Assembly: GCA_036675475.1 (NCBI GenBank) | Contig: JAKFEY010000005.1 | Coordinates: forward strand, 1 to 51,689 | Length of the DNA: 51,689 bases | Reading direction: 5' to 3' | From: JALYRV01 sp036675475 | GTDB lineage: Bacteria; Acidobacteriota; Vicinamibacteria; Vicinamibacterales; SCN-69-37 | Shown here: one piece after another, positions 33,611 to 43,869 of the stretch | Numbering within the stretch: position 1 is the stretch's first letter | How the letters are laid out: each line of letters opens with the position of its first letter | Notes under the pieces: generated by a model | Seen by the model: the letters and a program-made list of their open reading frames with translations, nothing else | Databases searched by the model: none | Told to the model about the DNA's origin: nothing | Position numbers and translations under genes: made by a program

Positions 33611-35211
33611 CGCGCACCGCCCACGGTTGCTGGTTGCTGGGAAGCCAGCCGCGAGCGCAACGGCGCGAGCGGCTCAGGCCTGTGGCCTCTGGCCTCTGGC
33701 CTCTGGCCCTCCAGTTCGACGATCACCGGCTGCCGCCCCACCACCCGCTCGATCACGCGCTCGATGGAGGGCGCCATGGGTTTGAGGAACACGTTCGGGA
33801 ACACACCCATGAAGATGGCCATGGCGACGACCGGGCCGATCACGAACCACTCGCGCAGCGTGAGGTCGGGCAGGCGGCGGTTCTTCTCGTTGGTGATCTC
33901 GCCGTAGTTGACGCGCTGGAACAGCCACAGCATGTACACCGCCGACAGAATCACGCCCACGGCGGCGACCGACGCGAAGCGCCAGTCATAGCGGAACGCG
34001 CCGATGAGCGACAGGAACTCGCCGATGAAGCCGTTCATGCCCGGCAGGCCAATCGAGGCCAGCGTGATGAGCAGGAACGCCGCGACCAGCTTCGGCATCA
34101 CCGCCTTGAGGCCGCCGTATTCGGAAATCAGGCGCGTGTGCCGGCGATCCGACAGCATGCCGACGATGAGGAACAGGCCGCCCGTGCTGACGCCGTGCGC
34201 GAGCATCTGGAACATGGCGCCCTGCACGCCCTGCGTGTTCATGGCCGCGATGCCCAGCACGATGATGCCCATGTGGCTCACCGACGAGTAGGCCACCAGC
34301 TTCTTCATGTCGGGCTGCACCATGGCCACGAGCGCGCCATAGATGATGCCGATGACGGCGAGGGCCGCCAGCCACGGCGCGAACGCCGCGGCCGCAATCG
34401 GGAACAGCGGGAACGCGAAGCGGATGAACCCGTACGTGCCCATCTTCAGCAGCACGCCCGCCAGAATCACGGACCCGGCCGTCGGCGCCTCGACGTGCGC
34501 GTCGGGCAGCCACGTGTGGAACGGAAACAGCGGCACCTTGATGGCAAACGCCAGCGCGAACGCGAGGAAGAACCAGTACTGCGTGGCGACGGGCAGCTCG
34601 AGCCCGTAGAGATCCATCAGGTCGAAGCTCGGCACGCCGGTGGCATCGGCGAAGTAGTACGCCAGGCCGATGATCGCGAGCAGCATGAGGATGCTGCCGG
34701 CCATCGTGTAGAGAATGAACTTGATGGCCGCGTAGATGCGCCGGTCGTAGCCCCAGACCCCGATGAGGAAATACATCGGGATGAGCATCGCGTCCCAGAA
34801 GATGTAGAAGAGGAACAGATCGACGGCAATGAACACGCCGATCATGGCCGCTTCGAGCACCAGCAGGAAGAAGGTGAACGCCATCACCTTCTTGTGCACC
34901 GACTCCCACGACGACAGCAGCGCAATCGGCGAGAGGAACGCCGTCAGCACGACGAGCATCAGGCTGATGCCGTCGAGGCCGACGTGATACGAGATGCCGA
35001 ACGACGGAATCCAGGCGCGGCGCTCCTCGAACTGGAAGTCGGCCGAGGCCGGATCGAACCAGTACCAGAGCGCCAGCGTGAGCGCGAGCGTCGCGAGCGA
35101 CGCGCCGAGCGCGATCCACTGTACGAGCCGCTCACGGCCTTCGCTGCGCCCCACCGCCAGTACGAGGAGGGCGCCTACCAGCGGCAGAGCGACGGTCAGA
35201 GTTAGGAGCAT
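33607..35211 (-). CDS. nuoM: NADH-quinone oxidoreductase subunit M
   Basis: This is a proton-pumping antiporter-like subunit. The 534-residue protein keeps SWESVHKKVMAFTFFLLVLE, KVPLFPFHTWLPDAHVEAPT and AYSSVSHMG. Residues 499-534 (ELEGQRPEARGHRPEPLAPL, then RSRLASQQPATVGGAR) are charged and Pro/Arg-rich, unlike the family, and are wholly encoded by word repeats at 33622-33712. The functional membrane part is complete before the tail. It overlaps nuoN by 4 bp. Confidence 0.95.
   Translation of the reverse strand: MLLTLTVALPLVGALLVLAVGRSEGRERLVQWIALGASLATLALTLALWYWFDPASADFQFEERRAWIPSFGISYHVGLDGISLMLVVLTAFLSPIALLSSWESVHKKVMAFTFFLLVLEAAMIGVFIAVDLFLFYIFWDAMLIPMYFLIGVWGYDRRIYAAIKFILYTMAGSILMLLAIIGLAYYFADATGVPSFDLMDLYGLELPVATQYWFFLAFALAFAIKVPLFPFHTWLPDAHVEAPTAGSVILAGVLLKMGTYGFIRFAFPLFPIAAAAFAPWLAALAVIGIIYGALVAMVQPDMKKLVAYSSVSHMGIIVLGIAAMNTQGVQGAMFQMLAHGVSTGGLFLIVGMLSDRRHTRLISEYGGLKAVMPKLVAAFLLITLASIGLPGMNGFIGEFLSLIGAFRYDWRFASVAAVGVILSAVYMLWLFQRVNYGEITNEKNRRLPDLTLREWFVIGPVVAMAIFMGVFPNVFLKPMAPSIERVIERVVGRQPVIVELEGQRPEARGHRPEPLAPLRSRLASQQPATVGGAR
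33622..33712. repeat. Word repeats forming the NuoM C-terminal tail
   Basis: Two word types are adjacent. GGTTGCTG doubled (33624-33640) is like the tuf-leader repeats. CAGGCCTGTGGCCTCTGGCC (33675-33694) is extended by two more CTCTGGCC copies. The 20-bp string is identical at 35683-35702 inside nuoL. The whole tract is translated as the end of NuoM. Confidence 0.85.
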
Positions 35212-35220
35212 GTCAGTTAA

Positions 35221-37284
<2,064 letters not shown>

Positions 37285-37288
37285 GCGG

Positions 37289-37591
37289 TCACCACTTCAG
37301 CGAGGTATAGGCGTCGGGACTGAGCGTCTCGCGATGCCGGAAGAGCGCAATCACGAGGGCCAGGCCGACCGCGGCCTCGGCCGCCGCCACGGTCATGACG
37401 AAGAACGTGATGATCTGCCCGTCGACACGGCCCTGATAGCGGCCGAGCGCGACGAACGTCAGGTTGACGGCGTTGAGCATGACCTCAATCGACAGCAGCA
37501 CGGTGATCAGGTTGCGGCGCAGGAACACGCCGGCCGTGCCGATGGCAAACAGCACCGCGGACAACAGCAGGAAGTGGTTCAACGTCAGCAC
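37289..37591 (-). CDS. nuoK: NADH-quinone oxidoreductase subunit K
   Basis: The 100-residue, three-helix membrane subunit has the conserved glutamate helices LITVLLSIEVMLNAVNLTFV and AAAEAAVGLALVIALFRHRE. It shares one base with the nuoJ stop and precedes nuoL by 4 bp. Confidence 0.96.
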   Translation of the reverse strand: MLTLNHFLLLSAVLFAIGTAGVFLRRNLITVLLSIEVMLNAVNLTFVALGRYQGRVDGQIITFFVMTVAAAEAAVGLALVIALFRHRETLSPDAYTSLKW

Positions 37592-38115
37592 TACGGAAGC
37601 TCCCTTGGCTGCTTGCGCGCCAGGATGACCGCGCCCACCATGGCCACGAGAATGAGCAGCGACGTGGCCTCGAACGCAAACGCGTAGTCGGTGAACAGGC
37701 GCCGGCCGATCTCACGCACCGACGTGATGTCGCCCGCCGGCTCGTCGAACGGCGTCGTCTGGATGGTCATGAGCGCCCAGCCGAGCTCGACGACGAGCAG
37801 CACCGACAGCACCGCGCCGAGCCGCCGCGGGCCGGGGCCGCCGAAGAGCGGCGCCGCCGGCGGCAGCGCATCGTCCTCACGGTGCGCGTTGAGCAGCATG
37901 ACGGTGAAGAGGAACAGCACCATGATGGCGCCGGCGTAGATGATGATCTGCGTCACGGCCACGAACGGCGCGTCGAGCAGCACGTAGAGGCCGGCGAGCG
38001 CGCCAAACGACACGATGAGCAGCAGCACGCTGTACATCGGGTGCCGCTGGCCGACCACGAACAGCGACGCCAGCACCGCGACGGCCCCGAACACGTAGAA
38101 GAGAATCAGGTCCAT
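37591..38115 (-). CDS. nuoJ: NADH-quinone oxidoreductase subunit J
   Basis: The 174-residue membrane subunit has five hydrophobic segments. It shows the FGAVAVLASLFVVGQRHPMY start and the IIYAGAIMVLFLFTVMLLN helix with the pi-bulge region. It follows nuoH by 3 bp. The usual nuoI between H and J is absent. Confidence 0.95.
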   Translation of the reverse strand: MDLILFYVFGAVAVLASLFVVGQRHPMYSVLLLIVSFGALAGLYVLLDAPFVAVTQIIIYAGAIMVLFLFTVMLLNAHREDDALPPAAPLFGGPGPRRLGAVLSVLLVVELGWALMTIQTTPFDEPAGDITSVREIGRRLFTDYAFAFEATSLLILVAMVGAVILARKQPRELP

Positions 38116-38118
38116 CGG

Positions 38119-39183
38119 CTACCAGCCCAGGTAAATGGTGAGCGCGGCCGCGCCGAGCAGGTTGAGCGTGGCGAGCGGCAGCAGGTACTTCCAGCCAAAC
38201 TCCATCAGCTGGTCATAGCGGTAGCGCGGCAGCGTCCAGCGCATCCAGATATAGAAGAAGAGGATCGCGAACACCTTCACGAGAAACCAGATCCACCCGA
38301 GCCACGCCGGCAGGAACGGCCCGTGCCAGCCGCCGAGGAACAGGCTGACGGCGACGGCGGACACCGTCGCCATGTTCACGTACTCGGCCAGGAAGAACAG
38401 CGCGAAACTCATCGAGCTGTACTCGGTGTGGTAGCCCGCGACGAGCTCCTGCTCCGCTTCCGGGAAGTCGAAGGGCGCGCGGTTCGTTTCGGCCACGCCG
38501 GCAATCATGTAGATGATGAACGCGAAGAAGCCGAACGGCACGATCAGCGCGTTCCAGCGCGGCACCGGCAGCGCGCCGGCCACCCACCAGTAGCCCGCCT
38601 GCGCATCGACGATCTCGCGCAGCGACAGCGACCCGGCCATCACGACGACGGCGGCGAGGCTGAGGCCGTAGGACAGCTCATAGCTGATCATCTGCGCCGA
38701 CGAGCGCAGGCCGCCGAGCAGCGAGTACTTGCTGTTGGACGCCCAGCCGGCGAGCACGATGCCGTAGACGCCCATCGACGTGATCGCGAAGATCACGAGC
38801 ATGGCGACGTTGACGTCGGTGACCTGCAGCGGCAGCGGCTCGTCGAGCAGCCCGAACAGCGTCGTCTCGGTGCCGAAGGGCACGACCGAGAACGCCGCGA
38901 ACGCCGCGACGGCCGACAGCACGGGCGCGAGATAGAAGAGCCACTTGTCGGCGCCCTGCGGCCGCAGCTCCTCCTTCATGATCAGCTTGAGGATGTCGGC
39001 CAGCGGCTGCAGCAGGCCGCGCGGGCCGACGAGCCAGGGCCCGTGGCGCTGCTGGATGATGGCGGCGACCTTGCGCTCCATGTACACGAGCACGGCCGCC
39101 GTAATCTGCAGCAGAAGGAAAACGGTGCCGATCAGGACCAGATGCGCGATCAGCGTGCGATTGAGGCTCACCCAGTCAATCAT
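38119..39183 (-). CDS. nuoH: NADH-quinone oxidoreductase subunit H
   Basis: This subunit lines the quinone chamber. The 354-residue protein keeps VYMERKVAAIIQQRHGP, PLADILKLIMKEE, GVYGIVLAGWASNSKYSLLG, ETNRAPFDFPEAEQELVAGY and the C-terminal WMRWTLPRYRYDQLMEFGWK. The start overlaps the nuoF stop by 4 bp, leaving no room for nuoG. Confidence 0.96.
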   Translation of the reverse strand: MIDWVSLNRTLIAHLVLIGTVFLLLQITAAVLVYMERKVAAIIQQRHGPWLVGPRGLLQPLADILKLIMKEELRPQGADKWLFYLAPVLSAVAAFAAFSVVPFGTETTLFGLLDEPLPLQVTDVNVAMLVIFAITSMGVYGIVLAGWASNSKYSLLGGLRSSAQMISYELSYGLSLAAVVVMAGSLSLREIVDAQAGYWWVAGALPVPRWNALIVPFGFFAFIIYMIAGVAETNRAPFDFPEAEQELVAGYHTEYSSMSFALFFLAEYVNMATVSAVAVSLFLGGWHGPFLPAWLGWIWFLVKVFAILFFYIWMRWTLPRYRYDQLMEFGWKYLLPLATLNLLGAAALTIYLGW

Positions 39184-40505
39184 GCGGGTCCCGCGACGGC
39201 ATGGTGTTCATGGTGCAGGTGTCCCGCGCCGCGCCAGTCGGCGTGATAGGGGCACTTGCCGTGCTTCACGTGTTCCTCGTACTCGTGCCGGAACGTCTTG
39301 ATGGTCGTCAGCACGGGCGTCGCCGCCGCGTCGCCGAAGGCGCACAGCGTCTTGCCCGCGATGTTGTTGCCCACGCTCATGAGCAAATCGATGTCTTCCA
39401 TCTGCCCGTCGCCGCGCTCCACCTTCTGGAGGAGCTTCAACAGCCAGTCGGTGCCTTCGCGGCACGGCGTGCACTTGCCGCACGACTCGTGCTGGTAGAA
39501 GTGCAGCAGATTGGTGGCCGCCCACACCATGCACGTGGTGTCGTCCATGACGATCATGCCGGCCGAGCCGAGCATCGAGCCGGCGGCGGCAACGCCATCG
39601 AAGCTGGCGGGAATGTCGAGTTGATCAGGCAGCAGCACCGGCACCGACGATCCGCCGGGAATCACGCACTTCAGCTTGCGCCCGCCCTTGATGCCACCCG
39701 CGTACTTCGGGTCGTAAATCAGCTCGCGCAGCGTCGTGTGCATCGACGTCTCGAACGTGCCGGGACGCTCCACATGGCCGCTGACGCAGAACAGCTTCGG
39801 GCCGCCGTTCTTCTCGGGCCCGAGCTTCGCAAACCAGTCCGCGCCGTTCTTCACGATCAGCGGCACGTTGCAGAGCGTCTCGACGTTGTTGACGGCGGTC
39901 GGGCTCTGCCACAGCCCGGCGACGGCCGGGAAGGGAGGTTTGATCCGTGGCTGCGCGCGCTTGCCTTCGAGCGATTCAATCAGCGCGGTTTCTTCGCCGG
40001 CTTCATACGCGCCCGCGCCGCGGAACACGTAGACCTCGCAGTCGAAGCCGGTGCCGAAAATATTCTTGCCGACGTAGCCGGCCTTGCGGGCCGCTTCGAT
40101 CTGCTCTTCGAGCCGGCGCTGCACGTGATAGAACTCGCCGCGGATGTAGATGTACGCGGTCTTCGCGCCGATGGCGTGGCACGCGATGAGGCAGCCCTCG
40201 ATCAGCAGGTGCGGATTGCGCTCCATCAGCACGTGATCCTTGAACGTGCCGGGCTCGCTCTCGTCGGCGTTGCAGCAGATGTACTTCGGCTTGGGCGAGT
40301 CCTTCTGCACGAACTGCCACTTCATGCCGGTCGGGAAGCCCGCGCCGCCGCGGCCGCGCAGGCCCGACTTCTTCACTTCCTCGATCAGATCGGCGGGCGT
40401 CATCGCCAGCGCCTTCTTGAGGGCCTGGTAGCCTTCGCGCTGCAGATAGAAGTCGAGCGTATAGCTGTCGCGCTCGCCCGCGAATTGCGTGAGAACTGGG
40501 AGCAT
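39180..40505 (-). CDS. nuoF: NADH-quinone oxidoreductase subunit F (NADH/FMN site)
   Basis: It oxidises NADH through FMN. The 441-residue protein has GLRGRGGAGFPTGMKW, NADESEPGTFKDH, GAGAYEAGEETALIESLEG and the N3 [4Fe-4S] motif ESCGKCTPCREGT. The tail after the core is His-rich (HLHHEHHAVAGPA). It lies 2 bp after nuoE. Confidence 0.96.
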   Translation of the reverse strand: MLPVLTQFAGERDSYTLDFYLQREGYQALKKALAMTPADLIEEVKKSGLRGRGGAGFPTGMKWQFVQKDSPKPKYICCNADESEPGTFKDHVLMERNPHLLIEGCLIACHAIGAKTAYIYIRGEFYHVQRRLEEQIEAARKAGYVGKNIFGTGFDCEVYVFRGAGAYEAGEETALIESLEGKRAQPRIKPPFPAVAGLWQSPTAVNNVETLCNVPLIVKNGADWFAKLGPEKNGGPKLFCVSGHVERPGTFETSMHTTLRELIYDPKYAGGIKGGRKLKCVIPGGSSVPVLLPDQLDIPASFDGVAAAGSMLGSAGMIVMDDTTCMVWAATNLLHFYQHESCGKCTPCREGTDWLLKLLQKVERGDGQMEDIDLLMSVGNNIAGKTLCAFGDAAATPVLTTIKTFRHEYEEHVKHGKCPYHADWRGAGHLHHEHHAVAGPA

Positions 40506-40507
40506 GC

Positions 40508-41167
40508 CTACTTCTTTTTCCCCGCTTCAGGGCGCGCGTGCAGTGCGGGATCGGCGCCGGCGGTCAGCTTCTTCTCGATGTCCAGGTAGCAGCCGCTGAG
40601 CGCAGCCGGGCCCTTGGCGCGAATCGCGTCGACCAGCGCGCCGGCGTCTTCGGGACGCGCGTGCTCGTGCCAGTCGTCGTTGACCATCACGACCGGCGCG
40701 CGATCGCACGCGCCCAGGCACTCGACTTCCACGACCGTGAAGTCGCCCGTCGCGTCAATCTCGCCCGGCTTGACGTTCAGCTTCGCGCAGAGCGCCTCGG
40801 TGACCCGCTCGGCGCCGTTGAGCGCGCACGACAGCGTGCGGCACACCTGCAGCACGTTGCGGCCCATCGGCTTCGTGTAGAACATCGTGTAGAACGCGAC
40901 GTTCTCCTCGACCTCGGCGCGCGTGCACCCCACCACCTCGGCGACATGCGCCATCGCGTTGCCGGTGATGTGGCCCTGCTGCTCCTGCGCGAGATACAGC
41001 GCGTCGAGCATCGCCGACTTCCGGAACTCGGGCGGATAGTGCGCCGCGATCGCCTCGAACCGCGCGCGCCGCTCGGGCGTGAACGAAAACGCCGGCCCGT
41101 CCTCGGGCAGCGTGCGCTCGGACTTGTGATGTCCGGCGCCGTAATCCATCAGTGGGTGAAAGCTCAT
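40508..41167 (-). CDS. nuoE: NADH-quinone oxidoreductase subunit E ([2Fe-2S])
   Basis: The 219-residue subunit binds cluster N1a. The ligands are visible as CRTLSCAL and CLGACDRAP. The N-terminal extension MSFHPLMDYGAGHHKSERTL precedes the conserved FEAIAAHYPPEFRKSAMLDA. ATG 41167 is chosen because GGGAG lies 5 bp upstream. That ribosome site is the edge of a dispersed hairpin repeat. The upstream 247 bp to nuoD are noncoding. Confidence 0.94.
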   Translation of the reverse strand: MSFHPLMDYGAGHHKSERTLPEDGPAFSFTPERRARFEAIAAHYPPEFRKSAMLDALYLAQEQQGHITGNAMAHVAEVVGCTRAEVEENVAFYTMFYTKPMGRNVLQVCRTLSCALNGAERVTEALCAKLNVKPGEIDATGDFTVVEVECLGACDRAPVVMVNDDWHEHARPEDAGALVDAIRAKGPAALSGCYLDIEKKLTAGADPALHARPEAGKKK

Positions 41168-41170
41168 AAT

Positions 41171-41250
41171 CTCCCGAGGGGCGTCGCCCCTCGGACTCCC
41201 CTGCACGCGCCCTCGCGGGGGCCCCAATGCCCCACTCCGGGCGCGTGGCT
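41171..41250. repeat. Composite GC-rich element, copy 2 (nuoD-nuoE gap)
   Basis: It begins with the hairpin CGAGGGGC-GTC-GCCCCTCG (41175-41193) and GGACTCCCC, as at 20162-20185. It continues CCCCTGCAC, CTCGCGGGGGCCCCAATGCC and CCACTCC, matching the middle of copies 1 and 3. The rest of the gap up to 41414 includes CGCCGTTAAAAA (41322-41333), identical to the end of copy 1 (32166-32177). I see no gene in 41168-41414. Confidence 0.75.
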
Positions 41251-41414
41251 CGCTCGCCTACGCTCGCTCGCGCCGTAGATGAGCGCCGCGCGCAGGGGCG
41301 GTGTCCGGTGTTCATCAGCGACGCCGTTAAAAAGACATCGGAGGGACCGCTCTTTGGCCCGACTCGCCTCGGCGGCGCTGAGGAATACCGGACCAAGCCC
41401 CGAGCATCGCGCGC

Positions 41415-42617
41415 TCATCGGTCCACGTCTCCCATGACAACGTCCGTCGAGCCGATGACGGCGATGACGTCGGCGATCAGGCCGCCGACGATCATCTTCT
41501 CGAGCGCCTGCACGGCATAGAACGACGGCGCGCGCGACTTGATGCGCACGGGGCGGTTCGATCCGTCCGACACGATGTAGAAGCCCTGCTCGCCGCGCGG
41601 CCCTTCGACCGGCACGTAGGCCTCGCCCTTCGGCACCGTGAACCCCTGCGAGTAGATCAGGAAGTGCTGGATGAGCGCTTCCATCTCCGTATACACGCGG
41701 TCCTTCGGCGGCGGGACGATGCGGAAGTCGCCGCAGTCGTAGACGCCGGTGGGCGTGATGCGCTCGAGCGCCTGGCGGCAGATGCGGACGCTCTGCCGCA
41801 TCTCGGCCATCTTCACCTGATAGCGCGCGAACACGTCGCCCTCGGTGGCGGTCGGCACGTCGAAATCGAACGTCTCGTACTTCAGGTACGGAAACACCTT
41901 GCGCACGTCATAGGGCACGCCCACGGCGCGCGCCATCGGGCCGACGAGCGACCACGCGATGGTGTCTTCCTTCGACAGCCGGCCGACGCCCTGCGTGCGC
42001 TTGATCCACACGGGGTTCGAGGTCAACAGCTTTTCGTACTCGTCGAGGCGCTTCTCGAACGTGGCGAAGAAATCCGTGACCGCTTCCTTGAAGCCGCGCG
42101 GCAGATCCTCGCGCAGGCCGCCGATGCGCATGTAACTCGGGAACATGCGGAAGCCGGCGATCATCTCGTTCATGTTGAGCAGCTGCTCGCGCTCGCGGAA
42201 CGCGTACATCATCACGGAGATCGCGCCGATCTCCATGCCGTGCGTGCCGATCCACACCAGATGACTGCTCAGGCGCTGCAGCTCCGCAATCAGCACGCGG
42301 ATCCACGTGACGCGATCCGGCATCTCGAGGCCGAGCAGCTTCTCCACCGACAGGCAGAACGCGAGGCTGTTGGACTGCGGGCCGAGATAATCCATGCGCT
42401 CGACGAGCGGGATCACCTGCTGCCACTTCTTCTGCTCCGCCGTCTTCTCGATGCCGGTGTGCAGGAAGCCGATCGTCGGCTCGGCCGAGACGATCGTTTC
42501 GCCGTCGAGCTCGATGACCAGATTGAGCACGCCGTGCGTGCTGGGGTGCTGCGGCCCCATATTGACGGTCATCGTCTCCCGGCGCAGCTGGCCCGGGCGT
42601 GTGCCGAGTTCCGTCAT
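41415..42617 (-). CDS. nuoD: NADH-quinone oxidoreductase subunit D
   Basis: This is the quinone-site 49-kDa homologue. The 400-residue protein has MTVNMGPQHPSTHGVLNLVI after a short lead (MTELGTRPGQLRRET), GFLHTGIEKTAE, and RIGGLREDLPRGF. The C-terminal EGPRGEQGFYIVSDGSNRPV is also present. ATG 42617 has GAGGAAAC upstream. A longer open frame upstream is repeat DNA. This ribosome site and start are duplicated 122 bp away at the nuoC end. Confidence 0.96.
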   Translation of the reverse strand: MTELGTRPGQLRRETMTVNMGPQHPSTHGVLNLVIELDGETIVSAEPTIGFLHTGIEKTAEQKKWQQVIPLVERMDYLGPQSNSLAFCLSVEKLLGLEMPDRVTWIRVLIAELQRLSSHLVWIGTHGMEIGAISVMMYAFREREQLLNMNEMIAGFRMFPSYMRIGGLREDLPRGFKEAVTDFFATFEKRLDEYEKLLTSNPVWIKRTQGVGRLSKEDTIAWSLVGPMARAVGVPYDVRKVFPYLKYETFDFDVPTATEGDVFARYQVKMAEMRQSVRICRQALERITPTGVYDCGDFRIVPPPKDRVYTEMEALIQHFLIYSQGFTVPKGEAYVPVEGPRGEQGFYIVSDGSNRPVRIKSRAPSFYAVQALEKMIVGGLIADVIAVIGSTDVVMGDVDR

Positions 42618-42756
42618 TCCGGTTTCCTCGCTGCGTCGTTGTTTGAATGGCGGGGGCCCCTGCACCCCGCCAAGCGGCATCGCTCGCGGGGGCCCAAAGC
42701 CCCGCTCCGCTCCGCCGCGCGCCTCGGCAGCTCGGTCATTCCGGTTTCCTCGCTGC
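42613..42756. repeat. Composite GC-rich element, copy 3, flanked by 22-bp direct repeats (nuoC-nuoD)
   Basis: Exact direct repeats 42613-42634 and 42735-42756 (containing TCATTCCGGTTTCCTCGC) bracket about 100 bp. That insert matches element copy 1 in inverted orientation (GGGGCCCCTGCACCCC, CGCTCGCGGGG, GCCCCGCTCCGCTCC). One repeat is the ribosome site and start of nuoD. The other is the end of nuoC, with its stop. The likeness extends, with mismatches, to about 33 bp. It has the form of an insertion with a target duplication that kept both genes intact. Confidence 0.85.
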
Positions 42757-43362
42757 CTCAGCCGCCTGTTTCCGTCCCGCCGCGATGTTGGCGGCGAACT
42801 GCTCGGGCGTGACGTTGAGTTCCCACGGAATGTGGCCGCTCTTCCGGATCTGCACCGGATAGTCCTTGCGGAGCGGGTGCCCTTCCCAGTCGTCGGTCAT
42901 GAGAATGCGCTGCAGGTTCGGGTGGTTCGTGAACGCGATGCCGAACAGGTCGAAGATTTCGCGCTCGGGCCAGTTGGCCGCGGGCCACACGCTCGACACG
43001 GTCTCCACTCTCGCGGCATCTCCCGCGGCTCCTTCGGAAGCCGCGTTGCCTGGCAGCTGCACCTTCACGCGCAGGCGCCGCGGCGGCGCCGGCGTGGCAT
43101 TGCCGGGCGTCACGAACGCGGGGCCGAGACACGCGAGCAGATACACGATCTCGTAGCGCGGCTCCTGCGGCAGCAGGTCGACGCCGATGACGTCCGACAG
43201 GAATCCGAACTGAAACGCCTCATCGTCGCGCAGCACGCGGCAGACGTCGACGATCGACTCGCGCGCGACGAGGATCGTTTCCATGTCGACGGCGGGCACC
43301 GCCTGGGCGTTCGCGCCGGGCACCTTCGCGGCCAGCGCGTCGAGAATCGACGTCGGCTCCAT
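42736..43362 (-). CDS. nuoC: NADH-quinone oxidoreductase subunit C
   Basis: The 208-residue 30-kDa homologue keeps SSVWPAANWPEREIFDLFGI, NHPNLQRILMTDDWEGHPLR and KDYPV. Two stretches flanking the strand RLRVKVQL look like additions compared with ordinary NuoC: 76-95 (ACLGPAFVTPGNATPAPPRR) and 105-117 (GNAASEGAAGDAA, whose DNA includes the dyad GCGGCT/AGCCGC). Its ATG shares a base with the nuoB stop (TAATG). Its TGA lies at the edge of a duplicated 22-bp sequence. Confidence 0.93.
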   Translation of the reverse strand: MEPTSILDALAAKVPGANAQAVPAVDMETILVARESIVDVCRVLRDDEAFQFGFLSDVIGVDLLPQEPRYEIVYLLACLGPAFVTPGNATPAPPRRLRVKVQLPGNAASEGAAGDAARVETVSSVWPAANWPEREIFDLFGIAFTNHPNLQRILMTDDWEGHPLRKDYPVQIRKSGHIPWELNVTPEQFAANIAAGRKQAAEAARKPE

Positions 43363-43832
43363 TACGCCGACATCCTCTGGCGATCGATCTTCTTCTGGAG
43401 CTGGACGATGCCGTAGATGAGCGCTTCGGGGCGCGGCGGGCAGCCGGGCACGAAGACGTCCACGGGCACGATTTCGTCGACGCCCTGCACGATGGCGTAG
43501 TTGTCGAATACGCCGCCGACCGACGCGCACGCGCCCATCGAGATCACCCACTTGGGCTCGGGCATCTGGTCGTAGATGCGGCGCAGCACGGGCGCCATCT
43601 TCCGCGAGAGCCGTCCGGCGACGATCATGAGGTCGGCCTGGCGCGGCGAGCCGCGGAACACCTCGGCGCCGAAGCGCGCGATGTCGTAGCGGCCGCAGCT
43701 CATGGCCATCATCTCGATGGCGCAGCACGCAAGCCCGAACGTGACCGGCCAGATGGCCGAGCGCCGCGCCCACTGCACCATCTTCTCGACCGAGGTGGTC
43801 ATGACCGGCAGTTCGTGTAAGTCGTTACCCAT
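43362..43832 (-). CDS. nuoB: NADH-quinone oxidoreductase subunit B (cluster N2)
   Basis: It carries the terminal [4Fe-4S] cluster N2. The 156-residue protein has the ligands in FGLACCAIEMMA, GACASVGGVF and VPGCPPRPEALIYG. The start MGNDLHELPVMTTSVEKMVQ (ATG 43832) is preferred to the longer frame, which would read through a REP-like hairpin and into nuoA. No ribosome site is visible upstream, where the repeat sits 8 bp away. Met11 (43802) is an alternative start. Confidence 0.94.
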   Translation of the reverse strand: MGNDLHELPVMTTSVEKMVQWARRSAIWPVTFGLACCAIEMMAMSCGRYDIARFGAEVFRGSPRQADLMIVAGRLSRKMAPVLRRIYDQMPEPKWVISMGACASVGGVFDNYAIVQGVDEIVPVDVFVPGCPPRPEALIYGIVQLQKKIDRQRMSA

Positions 43833-43839
43833 AATCGTT

Positions 43840-43863
43840 GTAGGCCGGGCCTTCAGGCCCGGC
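43840..43863 (+). repeat. REP-like unit between nuoA and nuoB
   Basis: On the plus strand it reads GTAG, stem GCCGGGCC, loop TTCA, stem GGCCCGGC: a perfect 8-bp hairpin with the same head and loop as the units at 3752-3775 and 18441-18464. It is in the opposite orientation to the nuo genes and lies 8 bp before the nuoB ATG. Confidence 0.85.
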
Positions 43864-43869
43864 AGCCTC

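Noticed and set aside
42618..42680. N-terminal extension of nuoD (MPLGGVQGPPPF...)
   Set aside because: It is translated from the composite repeat. ATG 42617 has a good ribosome site and starts the conserved protein.
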